DNA from: an uncultured bacterium
GTDB lineage: Bacteria; Muiribacteriota; Ozemobacteria; Ozemobacterales; Ozemobacteraceae
Reading direction: 5' to 3'
Assembly: GCA_937949615.1 (NCBI GenBank)
Contig: CALEDQ010000028.1
Span: 186,001-250,000, forward strand
DNA length: 64,000 nucleotides
The position numbers were made by a program, and so were the translations under genes. Below the pieces are notes generated by a model. That model did not search any database. It had not been told where the DNA came from and worked only from the letters and a program-made list of their open reading frames with translations. Below, one piece after another: positions 7,010 through 15,244 of this stretch (within the stretch, counting starts at the first letter, position 1; each line of letters opens with the position of its first letter).

Positions 7010-8401
7010 TTAAAGATTGCGGAGCCATTCTTCATACTCTTCCTGGAAATCTGACATGCCTTTGCCGGTTCCTTCAATCATGGCTTCATCAAGGCTTTTG
7101 CCGCGCCCCAGGGCTGATAATACGCCATCAATGCTCTGCTCGCCATAAAAGTCGGTCATGCAGCGCACCGCCAGGTAAGAGGCAATGTAGCCCCTGGCAA
7201 TGTCATTGTTCGAGGAGCCGCCAATCAGTGATGGAACCTGGTTAAGGTCTACGAAGTTGCGTTTTTCGACGAATTCTTTCTGCATTAATGACTCAAAATC
7301 TGGCCTTATGGTTTCAGGTGAGCCATAAGAAGCATTGAACTCCTGATACTGGGCAATGCCTTCATTCAACCAGAGAGGACAGCGGTTACTGGTTTTGAGG
7401 TGAACGATGGTGTGGGTGAATTCATGCGCCAGCAGACCCTTTACATATTCCGGGCTTTTATACCCGGACCGCAATGGAACCATTATCTGAATGCCCTGTG
7501 CTGAGCCTGCTGACCACTCTCTGCTGACCTTGTAATATTCTTCTGTAAGGAAAAAGATGATATTGATCTTAACCTCAGGCTGAAAATTCAGCGAATCGGT
7601 GACCTGATGAAATATTTCTTCGAGCATTTCAAAGGTGATATCGCCGAGATCCTGCTGTGAATTCCCGGCAAAGTGAATGACAAAACGCTGGTCTTCTTCT
7701 TTGGTGGCTTCACTGGTTGAGGCAAGCAATTCTCTGGCCTGATTTATCGCGGCTTTGATCGCGGCGCGGTCTTTTTCTTCCTTCGCCTGCTGCAGCGCTT
7801 TTTCCCAGTATTCTATGGCCTCTTCGAGGTTTTTCAGCTCAAAATGACATTTTCCGAGAGAGTAGAGAATGAAGAGCGAATCCTGCTTGTCGTTAAGTAC
7901 TTTTTCAAAATGGCTGACGGCTTTTTCATAAAGCATCTGCTGCATGGCCGTAAGACCCATGCGCCCGTGCAGCTGAATATCATCGGGGCGCGCATAAAGC
8001 GCATTTTCGTAATGCGACATGGCATTTTCGTAGTTGCCCTTGAAATAGAGCAGGTCGCCCCAGAGAGCTTCGACGTAATAATTCCCGGGCAGCAGGTCTG
8101 AAGCCTCAAGTATGAGATCTTCGTTGTCTTCAAAGCTGAGCTGACGCTGCAGAGCCACTTTTCGCAGAAGAAACGCGGCCAGGTTTTTTTTTGCTTCAGG
8201 GGTTGCTGAGGGCTGGCGGCTCAACTGCCGCAGCTCGTCGATTCTTTCGTTGAGTCTGGAGCTGACTTCGGAATAGCCCGACAGCTCTTTTGCCAGTTCC
8301 GGGTCTTCGGGCTTGAGAAAATCATTGAAAAGAACAACCTGAGCCTGAAGCAGGCCCGCAAGAAAAACCAGCAGCAATGCCGGGATAAATTTTCTGAGCA
8401 T
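7010..8401 (-). CDS. Exported TPR protein with MA-type zinc metallopeptidase domain
   Basis: A 463-residue protein. I choose the ATG at 8399-8401 because AGAGG lies 8 nt upstream and it gives a clean signal peptide (MLRKFIPALLLVFLAGLLQAQ). An in-frame start 13 codons earlier would spoil the signal. Residues 30-250 form a helical region with at least three TPR units (EALWGDLLYFKGNYENAMSHYENAL and following). The C-terminal half carries the gluzincin signature HEFTH near residue 324, followed by LWLNEGIAQYQE, which supplies the third zinc ligand; this is the peptidase MA-like pattern. The active-site residues are intact, so it is probably an active periplasmic or surface peptidase with a protein-binding TPR arm. 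The substrate is unknown. Confidence 0.85.
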   Translation of the reverse strand: MLRKFIPALLLVFLAGLLQAQVVLFNDFLKPEDPELAKELSGYSEVSSRLNERIDELRQLSRQPSATPEAKKNLAAFLLRKVALQRQLSFEDNEDLILEASDLLPGNYYVEALWGDLLYFKGNYENAMSHYENALYARPDDIQLHGRMGLTAMQQMLYEKAVSHFEKVLNDKQDSLFILYSLGKCHFELKNLEEAIEYWEKALQQAKEEKDRAAIKAAINQARELLASTSEATKEEDQRFVIHFAGNSQQDLGDITFEMLEEIFHQVTDSLNFQPEVKINIIFFLTEEYYKVSREWSAGSAQGIQIMVPLRSGYKSPEYVKGLLAHEFTHTIVHLKTSNRCPLWLNEGIAQYQEFNASYGSPETIRPDFESLMQKEFVEKRNFVDLNQVPSLIGGSSNNDIARGYIASYLAVRCMTDFYGEQSIDGVLSALGRGKSLDEAMIEGTGKGMSDFQEEYEEWLRNL

Positions 8402-8503
8402 CTGATTAACCTCTATTAAAACTCTAGCAGAAAAATCCATGTTTGCCTATATCGACGTCACAGGCAATGATAGCTCAGCTGGTCTGGTTATAATTATCTG
8501 CTC

Positions 8504-10978
8504 TTAAATTCTCTTCTGGAAAGTGAAAAAGCGCGCGAATATTTTCTCGAGCTGCGCCATAAGAACTGGTTTGGTGACAAAATCATCCATTCCGGCTTCC
8601 ATGCACTGCTGCTGTTCCTCACGCGTTGCACCTGCTGTCAGAGCAACAATCGGAGTATGCTGCGCAGAGGATTTTTCATGGGCCCTGATTTCTTTTGTGG
8701 CCTCCAGGCCGTCCTTGACAGGCATCTGAAGGTCCATAAAAATTATGTCTGGGGTGTATTTCAGCCAGAGATCGACGGCTTCATTTCCGTTTCGAGCCAG
8801 AATTACCCGCGCTCCCGGCAGAATCTTTTTAAGCATCGATTCAATCAGAATCTGGTTCATTTCCAGGTCTTCGGCAATCAGAATTGAAATGGCCAGATCG
8901 TTGCTGCCAGTCACGCTGTACCTTTGCAGAGAATCCTGGAGCGGAGTATTAAGCAGATCGGCAACATAACCTTCCGCATTGATCAGGAAATTCAGCAGAT
9001 GCTCCTTTTGAACTGGCTTGGCCAGACGGAATTTTATGCCAAGTTCATCGCAGTTCGCATAGAGAGCAGGGTCATCTGAAGAAGAATGAAGGAGGATAAC
9101 CGGCAGTTTCTGAATGTCGCCGGGCAGTAATTGCCTTATAAGTTTAACAGTCTCGATTCCATCGACGTCAGGCATATGATAATCGCAGATAAGCAGGTCA
9201 AAATCTGGATTTGCATTAACGGCCCTGATCGCGTCTCTTGCGTCTTCTGCAAGCATACATTCAATTCCCCATTCGGTCAGAATGTGGCTGAGAATCAGGC
9301 GGCTGTTCTCATTGTCATCGACAACCAGGCATCTTTTCAGATTTGAAAAACCTCTGAATGCAAGACGCTCACCAGGTTCAATTCTTGCAACAAAATCGCA
9401 GGAGAAAACTGAACCGATGCCGGGCTCGCTGCTGATATGAATTGCCCCGCCCATCTGTCTGGCAATCAACTCCGAAATGACCAGCCCAAGGCCAGTTCCC
9501 CCGAATTTTCTGGTGATTGAGTTGTCTCCCTGTGAGAATGCCTTGAAGAGATGTGTCTGTTGTTCAGGCGAAATGCCGATGCCGGTGTCGCGAACTGAAA
9601 TGAAAAAGTGACTATGCGAATCGTCAATCTGTCTGTGGGTGACCTTGAGCTCGATTTCGCCCTGCTCTGTGAATTTGACCGCGTTGCTCAACAGGTTGGC
9701 AATAATCTGTTTCAGCCTGACCGGATCTATATGGGCAAATCTCGGAAAATTCGCTTCAATGTTGAGCAGCAGCTCAAGATTCTTTGCCGATGCCGCCAGT
9801 TTGATCATATCGATACAGTTTTCAAACAGCTCGAACAAATCGGTGCGTATCAGTTCAAGGTTCATCATGCCCGACTCAATTTTTGAAAAATCGAGAATAT
9901 CGTTAATGATGCCGAGCAGCGTGTGTGCCGAAATGTTGGCATTTCTGACATACTGCTCCTGTACAGGGCTGAGACAGGTCGTTTTGAGAAGTTCGGTAAA
10001 ACCGATAACCCCGTTGAGCGGTGTGCGAATTTCATGACTCATATTTGCGAGAAATTGACTCTTGGCCCGACTGGCTGCTTCTGCATCTGACTTTGCTCTT
10101 TTCAGCTCTTCTTCAGCCTGTTTGCGGCCGGTAATATCTTCAAACGCGATTAGAAGCCCCGTTACCTGCCCATTGTTGTCAAGCAGGGGAATTCTCGATA
10201 TATCGAACCAGAGAGTCGAACCGTCTTTCGCCTGCAGTTGTTTCTCGAGATGAATTTCCGACTGGCGGCTTTCGATGACATTTTTGTCGCTGCCTTTGAG
10301 AAGTTCTGTTTTCTGCCGGTTTTCTGCCAGGTCGAAATCCGTTTTTCCGGAAATTTCGGCCGGGCTCTGCAGCCCGAGAAAGCGGGCGGCATTTTGATTG
10401 CAGCCGATGAAAACAGAATTACTGTCTTTCCAGAAAATCTGCTGCGGAATATTGTTCATTACAAGTTCGAGCATTTTCTGTGAAGATGAAAGCTGATGCT
10501 CGGTTTTTTCATTGTCGAGACATGCCAGTGCAGAGATTGCAAGCTTGTTCATCAGCAGCTGCAGGGAAAGTGTCAAGCTTTTCGAAATGGCTGAACCGCT
10601 TTTGTGTATAAATAAAATACCAAAACCCGGAAGGTTGAAGATTAACAGGTTTTGCCCCGAAAGCACATAAGATTGCGGGAAAGAAGGCGTAGACCTGTTC
10701 CAGCTCTCGGTGCTTTCCGGAAATTTGAATTCAGGGGGCAGCCCGGCTGTGGTTCCAGCACGTGGGATGCATGTGTGTCTGACCCATTTATAGGCTTCTT
10801 TGCCTGCCGGTGAAGGATTTGAGATGATTTCTGCCGGTCTCCAGATTTCTGCGGCCGAACAGTTCAGGGCGCGCATGAGAGTCGTCAGCGATTCCCTGAG
10901 CATGGGGGCGAGCTTCAGTGAATTGCCGATCGCAAGCGATATCTGGTAAAGAATTTCTGTTTCGTTGAGGTAGGTCAT
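8504..10978 (-). CDS. Cytoplasmic hybrid sensor histidine kinase (GAF-like, PAS, HisKA, HATPase, two REC)
   Basis: An 824-residue protein from the ATG at 10976-10978. A TTG 18 nt upstream that overlaps the previous stop is possible but lacks a ribosome site. No membrane helix is visible. Order: N-terminal GAF-like region (1-165), PAS domain (about 170-285, IPQQIFWKDSNSVFIGCN to FEDITGRKQAEEEL), HisKA with SHEIRTPLNGVIGFTELL (phospho-His near 315), HATPase with N-box NLLSNAVKF and G-boxes DTGIGIS and GGTGLGLVI. Receiver 1 has VVDDN, CDYHMP and a late Lys (about 550-660). Receiver 2 has AEDLEMN, MDLQMPVKDG and TKP (about 695-815). There is no HPt domain, so a separate phosphotransfer protein or output is expected. 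It lies directly downstream of a FIST-domain gene and probably shares its transcript. Confidence 0.93.
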   Translation of the reverse strand: MTYLNETEILYQISLAIGNSLKLAPMLRESLTTLMRALNCSAAEIWRPAEIISNPSPAGKEAYKWVRHTCIPRAGTTAGLPPEFKFPESTESWNRSTPSFPQSYVLSGQNLLIFNLPGFGILFIHKSGSAISKSLTLSLQLLMNKLAISALACLDNEKTEHQLSSSQKMLELVMNNIPQQIFWKDSNSVFIGCNQNAARFLGLQSPAEISGKTDFDLAENRQKTELLKGSDKNVIESRQSEIHLEKQLQAKDGSTLWFDISRIPLLDNNGQVTGLLIAFEDITGRKQAEEELKRAKSDAEAASRAKSQFLANMSHEIRTPLNGVIGFTELLKTTCLSPVQEQYVRNANISAHTLLGIINDILDFSKIESGMMNLELIRTDLFELFENCIDMIKLAASAKNLELLLNIEANFPRFAHIDPVRLKQIIANLLSNAVKFTEQGEIELKVTHRQIDDSHSHFFISVRDTGIGISPEQQTHLFKAFSQGDNSITRKFGGTGLGLVISELIARQMGGAIHISSEPGIGSVFSCDFVARIEPGERLAFRGFSNLKRCLVVDDNENSRLILSHILTEWGIECMLAEDARDAIRAVNANPDFDLLICDYHMPDVDGIETVKLIRQLLPGDIQKLPVILLHSSSDDPALYANCDELGIKFRLAKPVQKEHLLNFLINAEGYVADLLNTPLQDSLQRYSVTGSNDLAISILIAEDLEMNQILIESMLKKILPGARVILARNGNEAVDLWLKYTPDIIFMDLQMPVKDGLEATKEIRAHEKSSAQHTPIVALTAGATREEQQQCMEAGMDDFVTKPVLMAQLEKIFARFFTFQKRI

Positions 10979-10992
10979 GATTGCTATCCACT

Positions 10993-12147
10993 TCAACCGG
11001 GGCGGGGATTGGCTTCGTCGTCGAAAATCCCAATAACAGTGGTTTTGTTGAAGAATTCAAGATAATCCTGACCGCTGTTTGCAATCTCGCCAAGGGTGAG
11101 GGCGCCAAAAAGGCTGTGTTTTCCGCCGGCAGCCTGTAATTCTTCAGTTATCCGCTCTCCGAGAAAAAGCGCTCTGGAAATGCAATCGATGATAAAGGCG
11201 TTGCCGGCAACTATGCCGCCATGGGCGGAACGCTCCGCCAGCTGTCTGGCCCTGGTCGCCGCTTCAATAAGTGATTCTGGCCGGCCGTGCAGAAGTCTCA
11301 CAAATGAACCTGGTGGAACTGCGCCGACGCATACAAGGCCGTTGGCTGAATTTTTCATCAGGGGATCCCTGACGATGACTTCCGTATCAAGTCTGGTGAT
11401 GCCAAACGGGTAGCTTTTGGCAATTTCAAAAAAATTATTCTCTGTGAATTTAAGGCCGCTGTGAGCTTCGACCAGTTCGCGATAGACTTCGAAGGCCGGG
11501 CGCCAGTCGAGAGTATGAAGCACGTTTCCCTCGGATTCTGTGACCTTGAGCCCTTCACTGATTGATTCCCAGCCATGGGCCACTCCGGTGCCGCAGGGCA
11601 GGGGAAGTCTGGCGATTACAGCGGCATCCTGAAGAACTCCTTCAGGGGTTATCAGGCATGGTTTTTGCCTGAATGAGAGGGAACCGGCGCCGCCGCCAAT
11701 ATAATTCCGCTGCAGGCCAAAACAGTAGAACATGTCCTGAATCAGCGACGAAATGCCGTGGCTGAGCCCATCAACGAAAACGATGAAGGTTTCGTCATGA
11801 TTTCTTGGCGGCTGGCCCCATTTGTCGGCGAAGGGTGCAAGCTGTTCTTCATATATGGCACTGGGATCATCGAGATTTTTTATGCAGACGATCTGAGGGA
11901 CTGCCTGCATCGAAACCACAACAAAGCCCTTTTCATAATTTTTTCCATCGTAAATGATCTGTGGGAAAATCCCGCCAAAAACTGGAATTTTGCATTGTTT
12001 AAGCAGTGCATTCAGAGTCTCGACGGAAAAATCATTGGCATCACCCGCAAGTATCATCAGGCCGCCGGTTTGCTGTTGCAGGCACAGCTGTTCAATGATT
12101 TTACCAAGACATTCGAGAGTGCCGGTTTTTTCAAAGACTGCTTTCAT
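10993..12147 (-). CDS. FIST N/FIST C domain signal-transduction protein
   Basis: A 384-residue cytoplasmic protein with the FIST N then FIST C arrangement. The N-terminal half contains GGIFPQIIYDGKNYEKGFVVVS and the glycine-rich IGGGAGSLSFRQKPCLITPEG. The C-terminal half ends in the recognisable HSLFGALTLGEIANSG block, followed by FFNKTTVIGIF. FIST proteins are thought to bind small ligands and feed them into histidine kinases or chemotaxis-type outputs; the ligand is usually unproven. The gene ends 15 nt before the likely start of the hybrid kinase, which strongly suggests a sensor-kinase pair. Start: ATG with GAGG 7 nt upstream. Confidence 0.9.
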   Translation of the reverse strand: MKAVFEKTGTLECLGKIIEQLCLQQQTGGLMILAGDANDFSVETLNALLKQCKIPVFGGIFPQIIYDGKNYEKGFVVVSMQAVPQIVCIKNLDDPSAIYEEQLAPFADKWGQPPRNHDETFIVFVDGLSHGISSLIQDMFYCFGLQRNYIGGGAGSLSFRQKPCLITPEGVLQDAAVIARLPLPCGTGVAHGWESISEGLKVTESEGNVLHTLDWRPAFEVYRELVEAHSGLKFTENNFFEIAKSYPFGITRLDTEVIVRDPLMKNSANGLVCVGAVPPGSFVRLLHGRPESLIEAATRARQLAERSAHGGIVAGNAFIIDCISRALFLGERITEELQAAGGKHSLFGALTLGEIANSGQDYLEFFNKTTVIGIFDDEANPRPG

Positions 12148-12298
12148 GGGAATTCCTCATTAAAATCCTGTTGGCCTGTCTGCAGTGAAAAAAACTTTGT
12201 CTAAGTATTATTTTAGGGCATGGCAGTTCATATTGCAATGTATTCTTGCCTGATTCTGGCTTGAGCTTAGAAGATATTGCATGCATCCGGCTGCTGAA

Positions 12299-12339
12299 AA
12301 ATGAAAGTTGCCTGCTCCACCAGGAGTGAAGCAGGCAAC
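12299..12339 (-). terminator. Intrinsic terminator of glnA
   Basis: 9-bp perfect inverted repeat GTTGCCTGC (12307-12315) and GCAGGCAAC (12331-12339). On the minus strand it is followed by TTTCATTTTT. It lies about 50 nt past the glnA stop. Confidence 0.75.
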
Positions 12340-12389
12340 AGCAGAGAGCTTATGGTATGCCGGCGGTATTTTGCTTTAGTTTGAGCTCA

Positions 12390-13886
12390 TCAACCGCAAT
12401 GCAGGTATTTTTTTACCAGTTTCATCAGGGCGTCGCCGTCGCCGAACAGATTTTCACTGAGATGCTGGTCGTCGAAAGCCTTGAGACTGGCAGCTATACC
12501 ATCGATCATGTATGACGGGAAAACGCCGTTGTGTTCATAGAAAGCACGGTCAGCCAGCAGTCGTTCGCCGGCTTCGAAACATGAGCTGGGCAGCTGTGGC
12601 AGATTGAGTTCCTTCTGGTTTTTGCCGACGTCAACGCTGACATAGAGTTTTTCGGCAATCTTGAGAGCTTCCGGATTTTCGAGACCACGCAGAGCTGCTG
12701 TGGTTATGCCGGCAAGAAGCAGATAAACATTGGCTGAGCCATCAGCACTGCGGAGTTCTACAGTCTGATTGCTCATCGGGTCTTTAAAAGCTTCTTTTTC
12801 ATTGGGATTGGCATCAAAAATCATGTTATCGACGCCTTTCCAGCCGAGCGGAACCCTGACGAGAACCGAGCGGTTGCTGTCGCCCCAGCAGATGTTGGTC
12901 GGAGCTTCCTGATGCGGCACCAGTCGCAGGAATGAAGTCGGTACAATGTTCCCGAAGGCGGTCAGTGAGGGGGCCAGCTCCAGCAGGCCGGCGATCATCT
13001 TTTTCGCAGTATCGTTAAGGGCACCTTTTTCATCGACCATCATATTGCGCCCATCTTTTACCAGGCGTGAATGAACGTGCATGCCGCTGCCGGCGTGCCC
13101 GACGATGATTTTCGGAGCAAAACTGACTTCGAGGCCATATTTATAGGCAACTTCGCGGATCGCCCATTTGGCGATGACCAGCTGATCAGCAGCGTCTTCG
13201 ACATTGACCGGCAGAAATTCGATTTCGTGCTGAACGTATTCCCAGTCGCCAGAAACGATATTGCCGACTTCTGAATGCCCGTATTTGATCTTGCCACCCA
13301 TTTCAGAGATGGCCTTCATGGCCTCGTTTCTTACCAGTTCCCATTTGGCGAACGGGTGCGATTCGTGATAGCCCTTCTGCGGGGTGATGGTGTAGATTTT
13401 GTCGAGTTCAGAAGAAATATAGAATTCAAGCTCACCAAGGGCTTCAAGCTGCATGCCGGTTTTTTCCTGCAGCGCCCGGTGTGCCTTTTTAAGAATGTTT
13501 TCAGGTGCAATGCTCAAGGGCTGCCCGAATTTATCGTAGTAAGAGCACATCACATCAAGGGCCGGAATCTCAGAAAACGGGTTGACAAATGCAGTTCTGT
13601 ATCTTGGCACGACATAAAGGTCGCTGGCACTGGGGTCGACATAGCTGAACAGGCTCGAGCCATCGACACGTTCGCCCACTGACAGTATTTTATCAAGGTG
13701 TCTGCGGTCGTTAATGATGAAATTGAGCAGTTTCAGCTTGCCGTCGCCGCCCACATATCTGAAATTGAGCATTTTGATATCATTTTTTTCAATAAAATGA
13801 ATGATATCTTTGCGTGTAAAGTCTTCTGGCTTCTTGTCAAGAAAGCGCACCAGTTTATTGGGGTTCAGAGAAACCTGACTGTCCAT
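12390..13886 (-). CDS. glnA: Glutamine synthetase, type I-like
   Basis: A 498-residue enzyme that joins ammonium to glutamate using ATP. Beta-grasp domain with DGSSLFSYVDPSASDLYVVP (the family 'D-G-S-S' signature), then catalytic residues in GELEFYIS, VQHEIEFLPV and HAGSGMHVHSRL, then RLVPHQEAPTNICWGDSNRS, then a glutamate-binding ELRSADGSANVYL. The usual H-x-E-V-x-x-G-Q segment is altered here to SEVGNIVSGDWEYVQHE, which contains a short insertion. The adenylylation tyrosine motif NLYDLP of enterobacterial GlnA is absent; the equivalent stretch reads ELNLPQLPSS. Control by adenylylation is therefore unlikely. It is a single gene with GGAAGG before the ATG and its own terminator. Confidence 0.94.
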   Translation of the reverse strand: MDSQVSLNPNKLVRFLDKKPEDFTRKDIIHFIEKNDIKMLNFRYVGGDGKLKLLNFIINDRRHLDKILSVGERVDGSSLFSYVDPSASDLYVVPRYRTAFVNPFSEIPALDVMCSYYDKFGQPLSIAPENILKKAHRALQEKTGMQLEALGELEFYISSELDKIYTITPQKGYHESHPFAKWELVRNEAMKAISEMGGKIKYGHSEVGNIVSGDWEYVQHEIEFLPVNVEDAADQLVIAKWAIREVAYKYGLEVSFAPKIIVGHAGSGMHVHSRLVKDGRNMMVDEKGALNDTAKKMIAGLLELAPSLTAFGNIVPTSFLRLVPHQEAPTNICWGDSNRSVLVRVPLGWKGVDNMIFDANPNEKEAFKDPMSNQTVELRSADGSANVYLLLAGITTAALRGLENPEALKIAEKLYVSVDVGKNQKELNLPQLPSSCFEAGERLLADRAFYEHNGVFPSYMIDGIAASLKAFDDQHLSENLFGDGDALMKLVKKYLHCG

Positions 13887-13960
13887 AATTTTCCTTCCTT
13901 GTTGTCTACAGAGTTTGTATTAGCTTACCCGGGTGATAATAACACGCTTTTGTTCTGAAT

Positions 13961-13995
13961 AAAAAAAGTCTGTATCATTTTTGCCTGATACAGAC
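13961..13995 (-). terminator. Intrinsic terminator at the end of the heat-shock operon
   Basis: 10-bp perfect inverted repeat GTCTGTATCA (13968-13977) and TGATACAGAC (13986-13995). It is followed on the minus strand by seven T (13961-13967). It lies 24 nt beyond the dnaJ stop, and is the only hairpin with a clear U-tract in the chaperone block. Confidence 0.92.
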
Positions 13996-14018
13996 CTGTT
14001 TGTTTGAGTTGGCGCAAT

Positions 14019-15134
14019 TCAGCCGCCGAGTGCCTGCTTGACCTTGTCGAAGAATGATTTACCGGAGCCGATACCGGTAGCTTTCGACTCGGGGTCTTCT
14101 TCTGCCAGCTGCAACAGAAGTTCGCGCTGTTTTGAGCTGATTTCGGTCGGGGTGCGCACAAAAATCTTCACCAGCTGGTCACCCTGGCCGCCGCGCAGCG
14201 ATTTAACACCATAACCGCGCAGTCTGAAAACCTTGCCGGTCTGCGTTCCTTCAGGAATTTTGATTTTCACAACGCCTTTGAGGGTCGGCACTTCAATTTC
14301 GCCGCCCAGCGCCGCCAGCGGAAAGGTAATATTCTTTTCGCAGATGATATCATCGCCGATGCGTTCAAAGAAATCATGCTTGCCGACCGAGATGAAAATA
14401 TACAGACTGCCGCTCGGGCCGCCTTTTTCGCCAGGTTCGCCTTCGCCCGAAAGCTTGAGCTTGCTGCCGGTTTCGACGCCGGGCGGAATCTTTACATCGA
14501 GTTTCTGGGTATGTTTATTGCGGCCGGTACCTTTGCAGGTGGCGCATGGTCTGTCGATGATTTCGCCTTCACCCTGGCACTGGTGACAGGTTTTCTGGAT
14601 CGAGAAAAAGCCCTGCGCCAGGGAAATGGTGCCGCGGCCTTTGCAGACAGGGCACTGCTTTCTGCTGCTGCCCGGCTCGGCTCCGCTGCCTGCGCATGAA
14701 GTGCAGCTGGTCGATTTTTGAATGGTTATATTCTTGTCGCAGCCAAATACGGCTTCTTCAAAGGTTATTTCAAGGTCGTAGCGCAGGTCGTTGCCGCGTC
14801 TCGGGCCCCGGCGCTGGCTGTTGCTGCCACCGAAAAAATCTGAAAGAATGTCGCCGAAAATGTCGCCGAAACCGCCAAAACCGCCCATGTCCTGGTAGTT
14901 GAAGCCGCTTGGGTCGATGCCGGCATGACCAAACTGGTCGTAGGCCTGGCGTTTCTGCGCGTCAGAGAGAATCTGATAAGCCTCGTTGATTTCCTTGAAT
15001 TTTTCAATAGCCCCGTCGGTTTTGTTGACGTCAGGGTGATACTGGCGGGCAAGATTGCGAAACGCTTTTTTGATTTCGCCCTCGTCAGCATTTTTGGGTA
15101 TCCCCAGAACTTCGTAATAATCACGCTTGGCCAT
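14019..15134 (-). CDS. dnaJ: Chaperone DnaJ (Hsp40)
   Basis: A 371-residue class I J-protein that delivers clients to DnaK and stimulates its ATPase. The J-domain (1-70) has the HPD motif in QYHPDVNK, followed by a Gly/Phe-rich segment (FGGFGDIFGDILSDFFGG). Four zinc-finger repeats follow at about 140-215 (CTSCAGSG, CPVCKGRG, CHQCQGEG, CATCKGTG), then the two beta domains with KIPPGVETGSKLKLSGEGE. Full length and intact. It is the last gene of the chaperone block, separated from dnaK by 110 nt that contain a strong hairpin. AGGGAG lies 6 nt before the ATG. Confidence 0.97.
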   Translation of the reverse strand: MAKRDYYEVLGIPKNADEGEIKKAFRNLARQYHPDVNKTDGAIEKFKEINEAYQILSDAQKRQAYDQFGHAGIDPSGFNYQDMGGFGGFGDIFGDILSDFFGGSNSQRRGPRRGNDLRYDLEITFEEAVFGCDKNITIQKSTSCTSCAGSGAEPGSSRKQCPVCKGRGTISLAQGFFSIQKTCHQCQGEGEIIDRPCATCKGTGRNKHTQKLDVKIPPGVETGSKLKLSGEGEPGEKGGPSGSLYIFISVGKHDFFERIGDDIICEKNITFPLAALGGEIEVPTLKGVVKIKIPEGTQTGKVFRLRGYGVKSLRGGQGDQLVKIFVRTPTEISSKQRELLLQLAEEDPESKATGIGSGKSFFDKVKQALGG

Positions 15135-15201
15135 TAAAGTCTCCCTTACAGGTTATCAGTTTCTCTATGCTTTGAATCAATCGTTAAAGCCTGTGTGAAA
15201 G

Positions 15202-15236
15202 CAGGCCGCAGGCAGTCAGAACTGCGCTGCGGCCTG
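15202..15236 (-). promoter_or_regulatory. Intercistronic hairpin between dnaK and dnaJ
   Basis: CAGGCCGCAG-GCAGT pairs with ACTGC-(G)-CTGCGGCCTG around a CAGA loop: 15 base pairs with one bulged G. The minus strand continues CTTTCACAC, so there is no proper U-tract. A processing, stability or partial-attenuation element is more likely than a full terminator. Confidence 0.65.
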
Positions 15237-15244
15237 TAACGGTA

